From the NCBI GenBank assembly GCA_029641185.1, contig JAPWGK010000005.1, forward strand, positions 620,001 through 684,000: a stretch of 64,000 nt of DNA, given 5' to 3'. Positions 54,068-64,000 of the stretch are shown here, piece by piece. The position numbers were made by a program, and so were the translations under genes. This DNA is from Pseudofabraea citricarpa (Eukaryota; Ascomycota; Leotiomycetes; Helotiales; Dermateaceae). Positions within the stretch are counted from its first letter, which is position 1; each line of letters opens with the position of its first letter. The notes under the pieces were generated by a model, which had not been told where the DNA came from, searched no databases, and was given only the letters and a program-made list of their open reading frames with translations.

Positions 54068-57000
54068 CTACCAAGTATCAGGGCCAAAGTGACCACCCTC
54101 AGGTACGGTCTTGTAAGCACAAGCATTCCAGTCACAGCCTTGCTTATATACCTCTGTTCCCCACCACTTGAAATTATCCATCCATCCGGGATATACGAAA
54201 CCAAAAAATACCACCACGAGACCAAATGCTAGACCTGAATCTAGAGCCGCACTCAATGTCATCGTATACTTTCCCCACCACGCAGGCGCCCTTCTCTTGA
54301 TAAGATAATTGAAGACATAACAGACCAGAGCCCACACCGAGAAGTTCAACCCTGTGGCAGGAGGGATCCATGATAAACTGCCGAAAAGTACGGGGAGGTT
54401 GATCTTCCGCACGATGCTGCCTTTCTTGTTGCGGGAATAGAGCCAAAGAATAATCGGAGCAATAGCACCAACAAGAAAGCACCAGACGAGGGGTCGATAA
54501 GTCGCATTTGGTCCGAAAAACTCTTTGGGTCCGACAACACCCCAAAGTATACTTCCATTAAAGTGAACTCTAGCGATTGGGCACACGAATCCATTGATAG
54601 CCTCGGGTGTGCAAATGTTGGGAACATTAACAAACATCCAGTTCAGAACACCAATCTGGGTGATTGATGAGACAACGGTGGCAGCCATCTGAATCGAGAA
54701 GAGTATTCGTGGAGGAATTTTCATGTAGTGACCAAGTTTTAGATCGGCCGAGAATTTAATTCCTTGTGCTGAGGAGATATAACCATATGTCACGAAGACC
54801 ATGTTGGCAACTGGGCGACCAGGGAAAACTGCTCCACAAACCAGTTGGCAGATCAAGTAAATACTGCTATGCTGATTTGTGATGGCCATAACAATGCCTA
54901 TTGGGATGAATAGAATTGTACAAATCCCGAGAGCAAGAAGTAGACCATACCACGGAAGATGAATTGGGTAACTGCAAATTATTAGCTTGTGTTAAGTTTA
55001 AAGAAACAGTAAAAACTCACTATTCGACAACAAACATGCCAACAGCAGTCATACTTATGAATGTGGCCAAGTACCAGCTAAGTGGTGCATCTTTGTAACG
55101 TTTCATCAGCCTATTGTGAACGTCTTCCTGGCTGATGATATCGTCTAGGTTGGAGTCAGATCGGTGTAGTGATGACCTCCTATTTCCATTCAATGTAGTT
55201 CTTGAACTTGAACTCCGAAGAGTCCCAGGCAAGAAACTATAATCACTCTTGGTCTCACCCTCCACCTCCTTTAATGACCGTCGCCACTGTTTCCAGATAT
55301 CCTTTCCATGCCAACATGCAGTATGTGTTAACAGTGACGCAAGGGCAGCAAACTGCAAGCCATAGCTGAGGACATATGTGATGGGTAAATATACTCGGCT
55401 GTAGTTTTGATAAGCTTCTCGGTCGAAGAGAAAATCTGGCGTTAAAATTTTGCTGACATCGTATACGTTTCCAGTGTTGTCAAAAACCGCCGATGATAGA
55501 ATAGGCATGTAAGACGAGAAGAAGAGGTTCTTGTAATATGCAATGGGTGCCATAATCCACATGACAATGACTAGGCCTCCGACGACATTCATTGCCGCCC
55601 AGAAAGGAGTCAACAATGGGGATCCAATATATGCAATCTGTGCCCAATCAAATGTGACAGGAAACAGTCCAAGCCCTGAAGCAACACCAAAGAGATTGGA
55701 TATGACAACATTTTTCGGCGCAAACCATGTGATAACACTGAAATAGCTCAATGCGGGCATGAGAAGTCCTGGGAGAAAGTAGAACAAAAATGCCGAGATC
55801 CAGACAATGAAGAAAAACTTCCATCGTGTGATCTTCCAGCCGTCTGCTATTTTGTTTTCCTCCTTGTGAAGTGTTGTGAACATTGCGGCAGACATCAATG
55901 TCCCTGGCCAGATCATTCCTCCTGGTCTGACTAGAAATCGGCGGGCAAGCCCTGCAAAGGTGTAGCCGAGTATCTGAGTTGAAAGAATAAGGAGTAGTTG
56001 GTAGATTATTCCCACTTCCTGGTTATAGAAATGTGTCTGTTCCACGATGACATCGGTTGCAAAGGCAAATCCGAAGGATACATTACTGCTTATATATACA
56101 CAGCTGTGTTCCTTCTCGTTCCATCTTCCTTGGGCAAGCCACAATCTGAACCTCCTGAGTAAACCATCATCTGGCGTCTTCATTCTACTGTTTGCATCAT
56201 AAGCGTCGTTGAATCGTCGTGTTAAAACCCCATCTATAAACTCCTCTTCGGGGTCGTCTCGTCGTTTGAGAAATGCATCCCACAGAATGCCAAGTGGATG
56301 TACAAGTAAAAGTGCAATTACAGGCGTGATGGCCACGCTTGGGTATCTTAAAGAAAAGAAAAGGTTTGTTGAAGATCCAAGTACTGCAAAGAGCAGAGAA
56401 AGGGCCCACATCCGGGGGGTATTTATTGACAGAGTGGTATTATCCGTGGCAGAAACAGAGGCTCGGACTTGGGCATAGGGAGAATTGTCTGGAGGATCCT
56501 CGTCATCATCAGTTCCAGATTCATCGTCGAGGATAGCTTCACCATCCGAAGTATGTTTGCTTCTCAGACTCCCGCTTGCCATGGGCGTCCCGACCCCACT
56601 ATATCTTCCTTCCAACCCAGCGTCCAACGCTATCCCTTCACCCGGACCTCGACTTGTGGATCGATCGGGATTCGTGGAGTGGGAGGGTCGTCTGCCACTC
56701 GCATGCAATGCTACTTCAGAAGTTCTCCTCCCAATGGGTTTCTTCATCCTCATACTGCCTGAGCTGATCGCATTTCTCAGCCTCGACCCCTGCGCATGAA
56801 CCCTCCGTCTCTCCCTCCATCCCAGGTCATCAATGTCTTCATCACTGTTCTCCGTAGATGCGCCCACTGGCACCGCTCCGTATGAGCCGGTCCCAAAGCC
56901 TGGCGCCGAGCGCAGGAAGAGCGGTGTTTTGGACATTAGCCCCAGGAACCTCTGGACGAGATTTTCAGGAGGGGTATCTGGGGAATTGGAACCTGCTACC

Positions 57001-57215
57001 GGCTTGTGGGCATCATCATTGTCGCTGTCGGAATCATAGAGATGACGTCGAAGGAGAGCAGAGTCGGATTCCGGGTCAAGTTCCTCTTCTGAGGCTCGTG
57101 GACCCTCTGTGCGTGACGAGGAAGGAATCGCAGACAGAGGGATGGAATTGGAATTGGAAATGTCGGTAGCATTTGTAGTAGGACCACGGCCAGTTGTCAA
57201 GGGATATGTAGACAT
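54068..57215 (-). CDS. OPT-family oligopeptide/metal-chelate transporter
   Basis: Exons (minus): 57215-55021 and 54971-54068; 1032 residues, 49-nt intron. The first ~265 residues are a hydrophilic Ser/Asp/Glu-rich tail (DSDSDNDDAH, SDEDIDDLG, DDESGTDDDEDPP). The membrane part then begins at NTPRMWALSLLFAVLGSSTNLFFSLRYP and shows OPT landmarks: EKEHSCVYISSNVSFGFAFATDVIV, RRFLVRPGGMIWPGTLMSAAMF, DWAQIAYIGSPLLTPFWAAMNV, HYMKIPPRILFSIQMAATVVSS and a terminal WWGTEVYKQGCDWNACAYK. OPT proteins are proton-coupled importers of tri- to pentapeptides, glutathione or siderophore-like chelates at the plasma or vacuolar membrane. The long acidic tail is larger than usual and could be regulatory. A second hydrophilic loop (EVEGETKSDYSFLPGTLRSS) lies between helices. 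Confidence 0.93.
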
Positions 57216-58153
57216 TTATCTGCAGGTAGGGCTCATCGCTGCAGGTGTGACCCACTGCACCAGGAATGATGGCTCGTAACAGGCAAGCGCTGGTGGTTTT
57301 TTCTGCTGCTTTTTTTTCCTTGCAAGGGGCTGGACGGACTGGATTGGCAAGTAAGAATGGCTGATTTGTACACAATGGTAGTAACTGGAGTGTGCAATGA
57401 GAGGTGGAGAATGGGGGCGAGGGGCGAGGGGCGAGGGGAGTGCAATCCAGAAGGGGACGACGAGGAGAGAGACATTTCCGATTTTAACTTTTCTGTCCTC
57501 GGTCACAACAATGAACGAACGAACAACAGCAGATCTCGTGTTCGGGATCTGCTTATCTGATGCATCGATAAAGAAAGATTGCGCTGATGCTGGTGGTGGT
57601 GGTGCAGGGACTGGAAGGTGGCGGTGCGTTTGGAGGAGGAGTGAGTGGTGAGGAGTGAGTGGTGAGTGGTGACTGTGAGAGTGTGAGTGCCAGTCAGCAC
57701 GCTGAGGTCATCCAGCGCGGCGGGAAGCCAGAAGTCAGAAGCCTGAAGCCTGAATCGAGAGGCTGAGAGCGCAAGACGGGACCCAGAACCAGAACCAGGA
57801 AACAGCTCCTCCTCCTCCTCCTCCTCCTCATCCTGTTTGCTGTCTTCAATCTCCCCAAGCGCAACACCAGCACCAGCATCTATTTCAGAACCAGTCCAGT
57901 CCAACTCCGTCCACAACTCAAAAAACACCCACCTAGCACACAACACATACAAACAGCTACTGTACACACCACGTCCAAGGCTAAAGCTTGCTTGCAGTGG
58001 CTGACCCTGATCCTGACCCTGACCTGACCCGGAACAGCTGGAAGACCCAGCCAGCCAGCCCCATATAAACACATACTCCAACAGGATTCGCAAAACAACC
58101 AACCTTTACCTTTTGACGGCAAGCAACCAGCTGTCGAGCAATCAATTCTCAAC
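57216..58153. other. Divergent promoter region with low-complexity tracts
   Basis: Between the OPT gene and the membrane protein at 58154. Contains GTGAGTGGT repeats (57640-57680), a (CTC)n run at 57806-57830 and CTGACC repeats (58000-58030). A 199-codon open frame on the minus strand reads through these tracts and is not credible. Confidence 0.5.
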
Positions 58154-58915
58154 ATGGCGCATGTCTCAGGCCTCGCTGCCTTTTTCATCATTGTGCTCTT
58201 CTTGGTGGTCTTTGGAGGAGGAGCTTGGATCATATTCACACATCTGCGGGCACGACGACTTGGTTTACCCCAGCCAACAATCCAATCCTACAACCCTTTC
58301 AACGGCGGCTCGTCGCAGAGATACGGTGCGCCGAACGAATCTTCGGGTGGTGTCGTAGGCTGGGTCAATGACAAGCTCCGCTCTTTCAAGAATCGCAACA
58401 ATCGGTCGGCCGGCGGCGCGTACGAGGAGCCATTGAACAGCAACGTTCGGGGAAGAGCCGCGAATCGTGGCTTCGGGCCACTCGATCCAGATGAAGCATG
58501 GGATGCGCGTGTCGGGACAGAGGCGGATGCATATGGACCTGGTGGATATTACGAAGAGCAAGAGCTGGGACTTCACAGCCACCCACCAGGAGGAGGACTT
58601 GCACCAACAACCATTCAATCCCCACCCGGGTATGGAGAGACGCGAGGAAGAAGCTTGAGCCGCGATCCAGAGCCATATATCGGTGGATCGCAGGCGGGAT
58701 TGGATCGAAGATATGACGAGGAGATGGGAAAGAAGCCTGCGGAGAATCCGTTTGCTGATACCGCTGAACCCGGCGACGATGCCAGTCTACGAGATGTGAG
58801 TCTACGAGGTGTGAGCCCGAGACCGGTAGAGAACTCTGCAAAGGGATCAGTAGCGAAGAAGGACAGCATTGATAGTCCTTCCGAGAGGAGGTCGATGTTC
58901 AGAGAGAATATGTGA
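58154..58915 (+). CDS. Single-pass membrane protein with low-complexity tail
   Basis: Intronless, 253 residues. The N terminus is one membrane helix (GLAAFFIIVLFLVVFGGGAWIIFTHL, residues 6-31) with few residues before it, followed by a basic ARRLG, giving a type III or signal-anchor protein with a long cytosolic tail. Tail landmarks: LPQPTIQSYNPF, GGVVGWVNDKLRSFKNRNNR, GFGPLDPDEAWDARVG, EADAYGPGGYYEEQELGL, an ENPFADTAEP motif with an NPF endocytic-type tripeptide, and a Ser-rich end. The conserved-looking DEAWDARVG and YEEQEL blocks suggest a real family present across filamentous ascomycetes, sometimes named acid-phosphatase-like without basis I can see. Role unknown; a membrane-trafficking adaptor is a guess from the NPF motifs. 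Confidence 0.8.
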   Translation: MAHVSGLAAFFIIVLFLVVFGGGAWIIFTHLRARRLGLPQPTIQSYNPFNGGSSQRYGAPNESSGGVVGWVNDKLRSFKNRNNRSAGGAYEEPLNSNVRGRAANRGFGPLDPDEAWDARVGTEADAYGPGGYYEEQELGLHSHPPGGGLAPTTIQSPPGYGETRGRSLSRDPEPYIGGSQAGLDRRYDEEMGKKPAENPFADTAEPGDDASLRDVSLRGVSPRPVENSAKGSVAKKDSIDSPSERRSMFRENM

Positions 58916-59265
58916 GGAGAAATGTTAGTAATATTGCGCTATGTGTATTAAGGGCGAATCGGGGTTATGGATTTCTAGCTATTGTTCTATTTGCATGAAA
59001 ATCACAATTTCAAAGCCAGAAGCACATCCTCATCAACATTGACTTGTCAGAACGAGTCTGTTATGACAGATAAATATAGCTGACATGTGAAACCATCTCA
59101 CCACGATATTGAGAGGACATGTTCATAATTCCTGCTCTGAGGACTTTATGCATTTCATAAGAGCACGTGGTGATAGCATAACATTCGCCACAGATAAGAG
59201 AACAAAACATCTCCCCACCTTCTCTTCCCCTCACTCCACAACAACATAAATCCTATCAACACAAG
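58916..59265. other. Intergenic
   Basis: 350 bp, 3' flank of the membrane protein and promoter of the inositol monophosphatase. No clear element. Confidence 0.5.
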
Positions 59266-60210
59266 ATGGCGGACCTCAATCTCCTAGAGATTCATGATTT
59301 GCTAGTAAGCGTGGCTCACGAAGCAGGAAAGATGATTCTGGCTGCTACACCCTCCTATCTTGACGCAGGAGAGAAGAAGAATTGTACCTGACTACCCCGC
59401 CAAACTTGGAGGTGAACTATCCTAACAGCCATTGAAGCTGCAGATTTAGTGACGGAGACCGACCAAGCTGTAGAAGCAATGGTCTCGACACGTCTCACAG
59501 CTGCCTACCCGACCTTTTCATTTATTGGTGAGGAGACCTACAAACCAGGCATGGTGTTAACGAGCGCGCCCACCTTCATCGTTGACCCAATCGACGGCAC
59601 CACGAATTTCGTTCATGCTTTCCCCGCCTTTTGCATTTCTTTGGGCTTCGTCGTCGAGAAATCTCCCGCCGTTGGAGTAGTATATAACCCGTTCTTGGAT
59701 GAGCTATATACGGCAATCAAAGGCCAAGGAGCATACCTGAGTCGCAATGGCGGAGAGAAGCAGCGATTGCCATTCAAGAAGAACCCAGAGCCGATCAAAG
59801 ATCTCAGCACCTGTTTGGTAGGCGCTGAGTGGGGAAGTGATAGATCAGGAGTGAATTTCGACTTGAAGAGTAAGGTATTCACGAAATTAGCTGCGTCGAA
59901 GGAACAAGGTGGATCAATGGTTCACTCACTGAGATGTCCGGGCTCTGCTGCTCTAAATCTCTGTGCTGTTGCGGCTGGCCAGTTGGATCTTTACTGGGAA
60001 GGGGGCTGCTGGGCTTGGGATGTGGCTGCTGGTTGGTGTTTATTGAGCGAGGCGGGAGGCATCATGGCAAGTGCTAACCCTGGTGACTGGGAACCTACAA
60101 TTGATGGGAGAAAGTACCTTGCTGTTCGAGCTGCACCAAGTGGACAGAAGGAAATTGTTGAGGAGTTTTGGAAAGTTGTCGGTGACGGAAGATTGGTTTA
60201 TGAGAGCTAG
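59266..60210 (+). CDS. Inositol-1-monophosphatase
   Basis: Exons 59266-59383 and 59429-60210; 299 residues. The 45-nt intron restores KKNSIEAADLVTETDQAVE, the N-terminal metal-site block. Catalytic motifs are complete: IGEET (Glu metal ligand), VDPIDGTTNFVHAFPAF (Asp ligands and the activating Thr) and WEGGCWAWDVAAGWCLLSEAGG (C-terminal Asp ligand). It hydrolyses myo-inositol monophosphates to inositol and phosphate with magnesium, is lithium-sensitive as a family, and is cytosolic. It could also be the paralogue found in fungal quinate clusters (qa-x type), but no quinate genes are nearby. Length fits the fungal enzymes. Confidence 0.93.
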
Positions 60211-60977
60211 ATCATTGGGTATATGCTGGAAGACTAACTATTGGTCTATAGAAAGCATTTAGATTCTTACAACTGTTTAGACCAGAGGGGAAAAAATTGT
60301 TAGAACAAAGAAGACCAACTTAAAGATAGGGTGGATAATCCTCTTCATAAACAATTTGAAGATTTCACTCAATTCTAAGAATAATATATTTTAGAAATTG
60401 GACAAAGAAAATATATGAAATTAAAATTTACCGGAAAACCTGATAACTGAACAGGATATGAAAAACGAAAACAAATCTGTATAGAGTCAAGCTGTAAAAA
60501 GCTGAGCTGTAAAGAGCCAACCTGTATAAGTACTTCGGTACAATCAGGTTGCGGACAGTCTAGTCAAATACCGCAAAGTCACATCATAACCATGTAGATG
60601 CATGAGTAGAGTTGACGTCTCTCGCAAGAGGGAAAAACTAAATCCTTTTTCCTGCGTGCAACGTGCGCATGGTCGTTGCACACGGCAATATGCTATCAAG
60701 TTTTTCGTTTCGTTGTCCGACAGGTTACGGTTGTCATCGGCTAAATTCTGTCGCATACACCTACTTTGTCACCAAAGTATCATGAGGTATCTCTACTCGT
60801 GCTATTAAATTACCACTTCGGACGACAGTGGTTCATGCTCATTTTCTGCTTTTTAGATTTCGTAGTGCCTTCATTAGTTTGTGATGTTACACAAAGACGA
60901 TGAGACGAAATGATAACAAGCTGATTAAATGATCAAAAACTTGAACTGACGAGATGACAATTGATTTGCTCTTACTT
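60211..60977. other. Intergenic between convergent genes
   Basis: 767 bp, AT-rich at 60360-60430. A local repeat (GTCAAGCTGTAAAAAGCTGAGCTGTAAAGAGCC) lies at 60487-60520. No gene recognised. Confidence 0.45.
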
Positions 60978-62971
60978 CTATACTTCAATAACTTTGTCAC
61001 TCTCACAGTCTAACTCAAGAGCCCAAGGACCCCTTTCACCCCTCTTTCCCTTCTGTTCAAGCTGCGGGTTGACGCCGAAATACTCGAGATAGTCATCATA
61101 TTCATCATCTACGCCATATCCCCGCTCGAGATCCTTCTCATCATACCGCAACACTACTTTTTCCGGCTCGGGAGGATCGTAGCAGGGAGTGATACAGTCC
61201 TCGCTTGGACTCAACGTCGACTCGTGCATCTCAAAATCGCTAAACTCATCCTCATAATAAATCTCCTCTTCAACAAAACCCGTTGGCAGTTCTGGCATGA
61301 GCGTAAATGCCAGATTTGAAGGACGTTGATTAAGTGGCGTCATCGAGTTGTGCGTTACCAGCGTATCGCTACTGCACCAGCACAACAAGGCCCTCTCGAC
61401 ACAAGCGACAGCATCCGCCTTCGTTCGTCGATCATCGACGCCCTCTCCCTCTTCAAGGCCATCGTAGAGCTCAAAGTCATCCAGGCTCAACATGTCAACG
61501 TCGCAATCCTCTCTCTTGATCCGTAGCGGCTTGGCCCATTTCCCGCTCCCGCTTAGAGCCAGTGTTCGATCGCGCACGAAGCATGTCCACCAGACTCTCC
61601 GTTCAAGCCTCTGCCTCTGTGGCGATGTGTGAGCGGCGTATATGCTTCGATGGAGACCGAGACTGTAGGATAGTGAGATTGCCAGACCGAGCCAGTGGTC
61701 TGCATTTTTGCCATCGCCTGCTGGTGCCGGTAGACGAGGAGCGTAGCGAGTCATGAGAAGAAGTGCTTGGATAATAGGAAGTCGATCTGTGCAAGTATCG
61801 AAGTCATATAGGAGCTATGATGACAGATTAGTTAAGTGTCCTAGGGAAACAGAGTTTTGGTGGCTTTTACTCTGACTCGACTGAAGAAAGTCTTCTGGGC
61901 CATCTCTCTCGTTTCATACCCTTCCTCTCTCAACACCCGCATGCTGACGTATTCCGTCCCCGCAAACATGACGGCTTGAAATAGCAGGAGGCTGATCTGG
62001 TTCCTTGGTTCGCAGTTTTCATCCGTCTCTAGACTCTGTGCTCTCCAGTCTGCGTCTGAATCCTTCCCGTACTTGACTACGGCCATAAATTCGTCGGCGT
62101 CGAGTAATGGCATAGCGCCATGCACGAACTCGACATATGCTCGTAATAACTGGACTTGCATCTCCTCGCTTGGGATCGCGAGGGCCCCTCGCAGTTGGAG
62201 GTACGAGAGATCACAGGGATCGAGCTGGGCAGGGAACGCGGCGAATATCTTCGGTAGCCGAGGGAGAAGCGAGACTGGGCACTTGGAGCGAGGAGCTGAG
62301 GCAAGTGGAGCTGAGATCTGATTCCAGCATTTTCTTCTTGTCGGACTTGGTACTGGGAAGGTCTTTTGGGGCGTTGAATTGATGCTTGCCGTTGGGATTA
62401 CTTCGGAAAGTACGTGCTCGGATATCCGCATGCCATGCGGTGCACTTATATATCTTTGGGCTTCTGAGCTGGAGGAAACACTGGAGTTGTGACATCTCTC
62501 ATTCGCATGTCGTTCTGCCATTCTAGGCTGGAGGTCTCCCGCTGCTGAGCCATTTGCAGACTTTCGCATACACTCTTCTCGCTCTTTCGCAGATCTACAT
62601 AGTCTTCCATATTAGATTATTTTCGAACAACACTTGGCTGACAGACATAACTAGATCTCCATAGATGGGTTCTGTAAAAACGAAATTAGGACCGACCTTT
62701 GTCTACGGCTCAATGGCAAGATACAATCAACCTCATCATGTCGGCAATTACTACACGGTGCACCGTGGGCGATGATGTTGCAACGCACTTTCCTTGCTCG
62801 GCAAGTCGTGCAAGCCCTAGAGCTTCTCTTCTTTCCTCTCCGTTTCGACACAGGTCGCGGTACCACAGGCGGCGATTGAGACCCAAGAGGCAAAGATTGC
62901 GGGGCAGGTACTGGCGAGAGAAGGAGTGCAAGATTGCTGAAATCTTCCTCGTCTTGACGTTGATGATCCAT
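60978..62971 (-). CDS. Zn(II)2Cys6 transcription factor, CTF1-beta-like
   Basis: Exons (minus): 62971-62697, 62594-61871, 61814-60978; 611 residues. The start ATG (GCCATGG) gives a short Pro-rich lead, then the zinc cluster at residues 54-83: C-x2-C-x6-C-x8-C-x2-C-x6-C (RACTTCRARKVRC, PCSNCRHDEVDC), preceded by a KRRGKKRSSR basic stretch. The middle domain includes LDPCDLSYLQLRGALAIPS, LLRAYVEFVHGAMPLLD, and, across the second intron, ARLLYDFD-like RVRLLYDFDTCTDRLPIIQALLLMTRY, then DHWLGLAISLSYSLGLHR and RRVWWTCFVRDRTLAL. This domain order resembles cutinase transcription factor 1-beta and related fatty-acid or polyester regulators. The C terminus is strongly acidic, fitting an activation domain. 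Nuclear. Targets cannot be read from here. Confidence 0.88.
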
Positions 62972-63754
62972 GGCGATTCCAGGTACAGGATATTGCCCTG
63001 AGAATGCTCCGACGGCCGAAAAGTAAATCGGCAGAATGCGAAGGGCTGATGACAAAATCAAAATCAAAATAAATCAATACCCCTCCGTACCTGAGTCAAG
63101 AAGCCGCTGGACCCCACTGCGCCGTGACAAGATATCTACAGCCTTGCAGTAGTAGCGTGTCGAAAATCTGAGGATCGGCGAGTTTGCCTGCTTGCGCTCC
63201 TGCGGTAAAAGGTTCCCGAGGCTTGCGGAGTTGCTCGGTTCACCTTCCGAGGTTACTGAACCTCTAGCCGAACAGGAAGAACAGGAAAGAAAGTCAGGCG
63301 CCAATAAGGATCCTGAGTTAGTTCGAGCAGTTTGAGTAATACATTAATCGTTAGCTTGATTTTCACTGCTGAGACTGCGTTAAGGAAATTCGTCAGTCAG
63401 TCTGTGCCTTGCAGATAAAGATGTTTGAGATTCAGGGACAAGGGGCCAAGGGACCAGCTCGCTAAATCATACTCTTTAGTAAAACTATATTTCTTGATGA
63501 CTATGAATAATCAATGTCAGTTAAAAATTCTAGAAAATTAAAATATATTGGACAACAGTTTGAAATCAAAACTTCCAGTAGAACTTCAGGAGATAACCTC
63601 GCCATGATAAAATATTGACTTCAGTCCATGATCGCCAGCCGGTAAAAGCTCTCGAGCATTTTTCAAGTCCCCAACGCTCGAAAACCACCTAATTATAATA
63701 GGGTCTTCTACGCCAGCCAGAATGTCTTTGTAATTTTCTACACTTAGGATTTTC
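62972..63754. other. Intergenic
   Basis: Upstream region of the CTF1-beta-like gene and 3' flank of the partial MFS gene. A 76-codon open frame near 63100-63300 lacks an ATG and any domain. Confidence 0.45.
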
Positions 63755-64000
63755 TCATTTTTCATCTTTCACCCCTGTGGTACTGCCATGCATCTTTCTT
63801 GCAACATCGTCTGTCAGATACTCACCGTAATCAATGGTTAAACAGGCCGCGATAGTTGCAAGACAGGCAAAAGCTATCACGGCGTACCACACATATCTAT
63901 AAATTATATTAGGTTTCTTTCTCATGATCTGGAAGTAAATATCAGAGGAGATTACCTAAAGGCGTCGGCCGCAGCGGAGGAGTTTGCAGCTCCAACTGCA
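63755..64000 (-). CDS. 3' end of an MFS transporter, TRI12-like (partial)
   Basis: The gene enters from the right edge. Exon remnant 64000-63956 and final exon 63896-63755 are joined by a 59-nt intron (GTAATC donor, TTATAG acceptor). The reading is AVGAANSSAAADAFRYVWYAVIA and so on, ending in DYGEYLTDDVARKMHG and a short polar tail with a TGA at 63757-63755. The A-x-AFRYVWY block and a last helix (VIAFACLATIAACLTI) followed by a basic, short cytosolic tail are characteristic of the fungal 14-helix MFS drug and siderophore/TRI12 transporters. The substrate cannot be known from this fragment. It is transcribed in the same direction as the adjacent Zn2Cys6 gene. Confidence 0.7.

Noticed and set aside
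57503..58102. A 199-codon minus-strand frame upstream of the membrane-protein gene
   Set aside because: It reads through GTGAGT, CTC and CTGACC repeats in a promoter region and has no family features.
1..64000. tRNA, rRNA, CRISPR arrays or prophage-like elements
   Set aside because: No tRNA T-loop and acceptor-stem pairing was found by eye, and the DNA is eukaryotic nuclear; a tRNAscan-SE or Rfam search would be decisive for small RNAs.

Overview
The window is nuclear DNA of a filamentous ascomycete (Pezizomycotina). Short introns of about 41-75 nt with GTA/GTG donors and CTAAC/CTGAT-like branch sites, Zn2Cys6 regulators, fungal GH3/GH31 enzymes, type-B carboxylesterase, OPT and MFS transporters, and orthologue-like Utp21 and Vip1/Asp1 all point there. 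A leotiomycete is my best guess for the class, but the sequence alone does not prove it. I read no tRNA, rRNA, CRISPR array or intact transposon. Splice models were built by hand; for every multi-exon model listed as complete, apart from the uncertain 3.6 kb one, exon lengths sum to a multiple of three.

Region by region. 0-7.5 kb: three divergent protein-kinase-like genes (115, 1654 and 4930) with a poorly resolved small Ser/Thr/Tyr-rich ORF, separated by AT-rich gene-poor DNA. 7.5-17.6 kb: a four-gene block that reads like a catabolic cluster: metal-dependent amidohydrolase, DAL5/ACS-type MFS carrier, secreted type-B carboxylesterase and a Zn2Cys6 regulator. Another kinase with a 9-nt first exon follows at 18.2 kb. 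19.9-25.8 kb: a head-to-head pair of a secreted GH3 beta-glucosidase and a probably cytosolic GH31 alpha-xylosidase, a combination fitting xyloglucan-oligosaccharide use. 26.3-35.2 kb: conserved housekeeping genes, Utp21 (SSU processome) and Vip1/PPIP5K (inositol pyrophosphate kinase), head to head; Vip1 carries a two-codon uORF overlapping its start.

35.2-47.1 kb is an almost gene-free stretch full of short tandem repeats and strand-asymmetric low-complexity DNA. The only gene I can support in it is a 54-residue Cys/His-rich zinc-binding-type protein at 42.6 kb, with a TATA box, pyrimidine-rich leader and a 5'UTR intron.

47.1-64 kb returns to normal density: a GT31/fringe-like glycosyltransferase, a Lys/Thr/Pro-stalked single-pass membrane protein, a SnoaL/NTF2-fold protein, a GNAT acetyltransferase, an OPT transporter with a long acidic N-terminal tail, a single-pass membrane protein with a low-complexity tail, an inositol monophosphatase, a CTF1-beta-like Zn2Cys6 regulator, and the 3' end of a TRI12-like MFS gene cut by the window edge.
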